Part shown: in pieces, positions 6,947 to 8,010 of the stretch | Layout: every line of letters begins with the position of its first letter | How positions within the stretch are numbered: position 1 is the stretch's first letter | From: Cyanobacteria bacterium UBA9971 | GTDB lineage: Bacteria; Cyanobacteriota; Vampirovibrionia; Gastranaerophilales; UBA9971 | Direction: 5' to 3' | Length of the DNA: 8,010 bases | NCBI GenBank assembly: GCA_003499955.1 | Contig: DNRP01000119.1 | Coordinates: 2,098-10,107 of the forward strand | Notes under the pieces: model-generated | Seen by the model: the letters and a program-made list of their open reading frames with translations, nothing else | Databases searched by the model: none | What the model was told of the DNA's origin: nothing | Translations under genes and position numbers: made by a program

Positions 6947-7086
6947 ATATTAAACTTTTTCCGAGAATATTCGAATTCTAATAATTTATTCTACATTATT
7001 ATTCGAACACTTGGCTTGAAAACTTAACCATAAAACTTATTAAATTTACATATATTTACGGGAATTATTTAATAACCACAATTGCG

Positions 7087-7232
7087 TTGTCATTGCGAAG
7101 CAATAAATAAAGCGTTTCAATTATTAATCATGCTAACGAAGCAATCTTCTAACACAGGAGTTGTCATTAGGAATATTGCTTCGTTAGTCAAATAAATTCA
7201 TTTCTTAAATGTTTTATGCCTCGCAATGACAA
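7087..7232. repeat. MITE-like palindromic repeat element (146 bp)
   Basis: The unit is bounded by a perfect 12-bp terminal inverted repeat, TTGTCATTGCGA at 7087-7098 and its complement at 7221-7232. Inside is a second, perfect 13-bp inverted repeat, CTAACGAAGCAAT at 7133-7145 and its complement at 7175-7187, with a 29-base loop. The loop holds a degenerate third copy of the end sequence (TTGTCATTAGGA, 7161-7172). The TCATTGCGA and CGAAGCAATC words are typical of dispersed palindromic repeats found in many bacterial genomes. No target-site duplication is evident and no protein is encoded, so any mobility would need an enzyme in trans. Confidence 0.65.
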
Positions 7233-7265
7233 AAAACAAAGTAAAGTCTGAGAGATCGGGTACTT

Positions 7266-7286
7266 ACAAAGAGGCTTTGCCTCCTC
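7266..7286 (-). terminator. Possible weak terminator after the kinase gene
   Basis: On the minus strand GAGGC and GCCTC (7271-7283) form a short hairpin with an AAA loop, extended by G-U and A-U pairs, followed by TTTG. It begins about 20 nt after the kinase stop. The stem is short and the U-run is only three bases, so termination would be inefficient. It may simply be part of the repeat. Confidence 0.3.
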
Positions 7287-7295
7287 GCAATGACA
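7283..7295 (-). repeat. Second copy of the repeat end TGTCATTGCGAGG
   Basis: On the minus strand TGTCATTGCGAGG occurs here and again at 7219-7231, identical over 13 bases and in direct orientation, with start points 64 bp apart. This suggests a partial or eroded copy of the same repeat family immediately downstream of the kinase gene, or part of a larger composite element ending near 7295. Confidence 0.6.
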
Positions 7296-7302
7296 TGTGG
7301 AA

Positions 7303-7983
7303 TTACCCCAGAACACCTGTTTTAAGTAAATCACTAAGTTTCATCCTCAGTTTGCTTTGAATATTTTCAATTTTAAGAGTGCCATCAAAAGTAACAAAAT
7401 CAAATTCTTGTTCCATTTTTGTGTACTCGGCAATTATTTTTCTTTGATAAAGTTTAAAACTTTCATAAAAATCGGTACTTAATCCAATATCACGTCCTGA
7501 TTCGTAATAATTTAACCCGCTAGTAGAAATAATTCTTTTAAGCAGTGTTTCTACAGGCATCTTTAAATAAAAAATCATATCCGGTTCAGGGGCATAATCA
7601 TATAATTTTCTTGCCCATTCAGGACTTACACCTCTTACAACATCTCTTGCATAAGCTGTGTAAGTATATCTATCAGCCAAAACAACCAATCCCGCTTTCA
7701 AGGCAGGCACAATTACCTGCTCAAGCCTATCAGCAAAGTCTGATGCGTAAAGTAAACTAAAAGTATAAGCGTTTAAAAGGTTTCTTTCCTTAGCATTATC
7801 AATAACATTTGACATTAATTTGGAAGTTTTCCATTGGCTTATGACAACACCATAGCTTTCTATCGCGAGCCACTCACGAAGTTTTTCAATCTGTGTAGAT
7901 CTTCCAGCTCCGTCTGTACCTTCTATTACTATTAATAAACCGGGATAACCGTGTTTGGTATGTGATTTTTCGTTTATATCCAT
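7303..7983 (-). CDS. Thymidylate-kinase-like protein with Arg in Walker A
   Basis: 226 aa, close to the length of dTMP kinases, which phosphorylate dTMP to dTDP in the cytosol. The P-loop is GTDGAGRST (residues 22-30), with R28 where most P-loop NTPases have the catalytic lysine. DRY at 104-106, followed by TYTAYARD, matches the TMK DR(Y/F) motif. PEPDMIFYLKMPVETLLKR (132-150) matches the core strand and helix of the family. The region YYESGRDIGLSTDFYESF (159-176) occupies the LID area. The general TMK fold assignment is firm. The family is heterogeneous, and this looks like a divergent TMK-like branch rather than the housekeeping Tmk, so dTMP as substrate is not assured. The ATG start has AAGAG 9 nt upstream. 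The gene is followed by the repeat-filled intergenic region and is probably transcribed apart from the Tad pair. Confidence is high for the coding call and moderate for the substrate. Confidence 0.85.
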   Translation of the reverse strand: MDINEKSHTKHGYPGLLIVIEGTDGAGRSTQIEKLREWLAIESYGVVISQWKTSKLMSNVIDNAKERNLLNAYTFSLLYASDFADRLEQVIVPALKAGLVVLADRYTYTAYARDVVRGVSPEWARKLYDYAPEPDMIFYLKMPVETLLKRIISTSGLNYYESGRDIGLSTDFYESFKLYQRKIIAEYTKMEQEFDFVTFDGTLKIENIQSKLRMKLSDLLKTGVLG

Positions 7984-8010
7984 ATATCTATACTCTTATC
8001 CCTTTTTCAT

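Larger units (their letters stand above)
6947..7302. other. 356-bp intergenic region with palindromic repeats
   Basis: No credible open reading frame is present. The part next to the TadE-like gene (6947-7086) is AT-rich leader sequence. It holds two TTCGAA palindromes (6970-6975 and 7002-7007), 32 bp apart, which could be chance or an operator. The part from 7087 to 7295 is made of repeat sequence: a MITE-like palindromic unit and a second partial copy of its end, described separately. Because the repeat lies between two minus-strand genes, it probably separates their transcripts. Confidence 0.7.

Noticed and set aside
7087..7295. CRISPR array
   Set aside because: The repeated TGTCATTGCGA words occur in both orientations with unequal spacing and form nested palindromes; there are no regular spacers and no cas genes.

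Overview
This is an AT-rich 8 kb stretch of a bacterial chromosome. It carries six complete protein genes and the tail of a seventh. The best guess for the host is a non-photosynthetic relative of the cyanobacteria (Melainabacteria/Vampirovibrionia, such as gut Gastranaerophilales). The reasons are a DUF512 radical-SAM protein of the type also called a cyanobacterial FeS oxidoreductase, a TadE/TadG-like surface pair, and small proteins of unknown family in a very AT-rich background. This is inference from gene content. No rRNA, tRNA or ribosomal protein gene is present to settle it.

Layout from left to right: (1) positions 1-102 hold the 3' end of a plus-strand gene, followed by a 17-bp perfect hairpin (113-149) with A and T flanks that can terminate transcription from both sides. 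(2) 160-1296, minus strand, encodes an unrecognised 378-aa protein with a strong glycine-zipper membrane stretch. (3) 1472-2773, plus strand, encodes the DUF512 radical-SAM protein, divergent from (2). (4) 2777-3226, minus strand, encodes a small soluble-looking protein with a duplicated EKLGLxPTxSxEGD motif. It is convergent with DUF512, with a 3-bp gap. (5) 3327-4805 and 4805-6946, minus strand, form a TadG-like/TadE-like pair joined by a TAATG stop/start overlap. Both have a short N-terminal membrane anchor and a very large extracytoplasmic part with EF-hand-like calcium loops. (6) 6947-7302 is non-coding and contains a MITE-like palindromic repeat and a second repeat fragment. (7) 7303-7983, minus strand, encodes a thymidylate-kinase-like P-loop enzyme whose Walker A lysine is arginine.

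How they may work together: the two Tad-like genes are almost certainly cotranscribed and translationally coupled, and probably make a membrane-anchored cell-surface or pilus-associated assembly. No secretion ATPase, platform protein, prepilin peptidase or major pilin is in the window, so the rest of the machinery must be encoded elsewhere. The other genes look like unrelated neighbours. The most interesting items are the calcium-loop Tad pair with an apparent surface-protein beta-sandwich domain in the TadG member, the K-to-R Walker A kinase, the small duplicated-motif protein, and the palindromic repeat element. No CRISPR array, phage module or recognisable defence system was seen.
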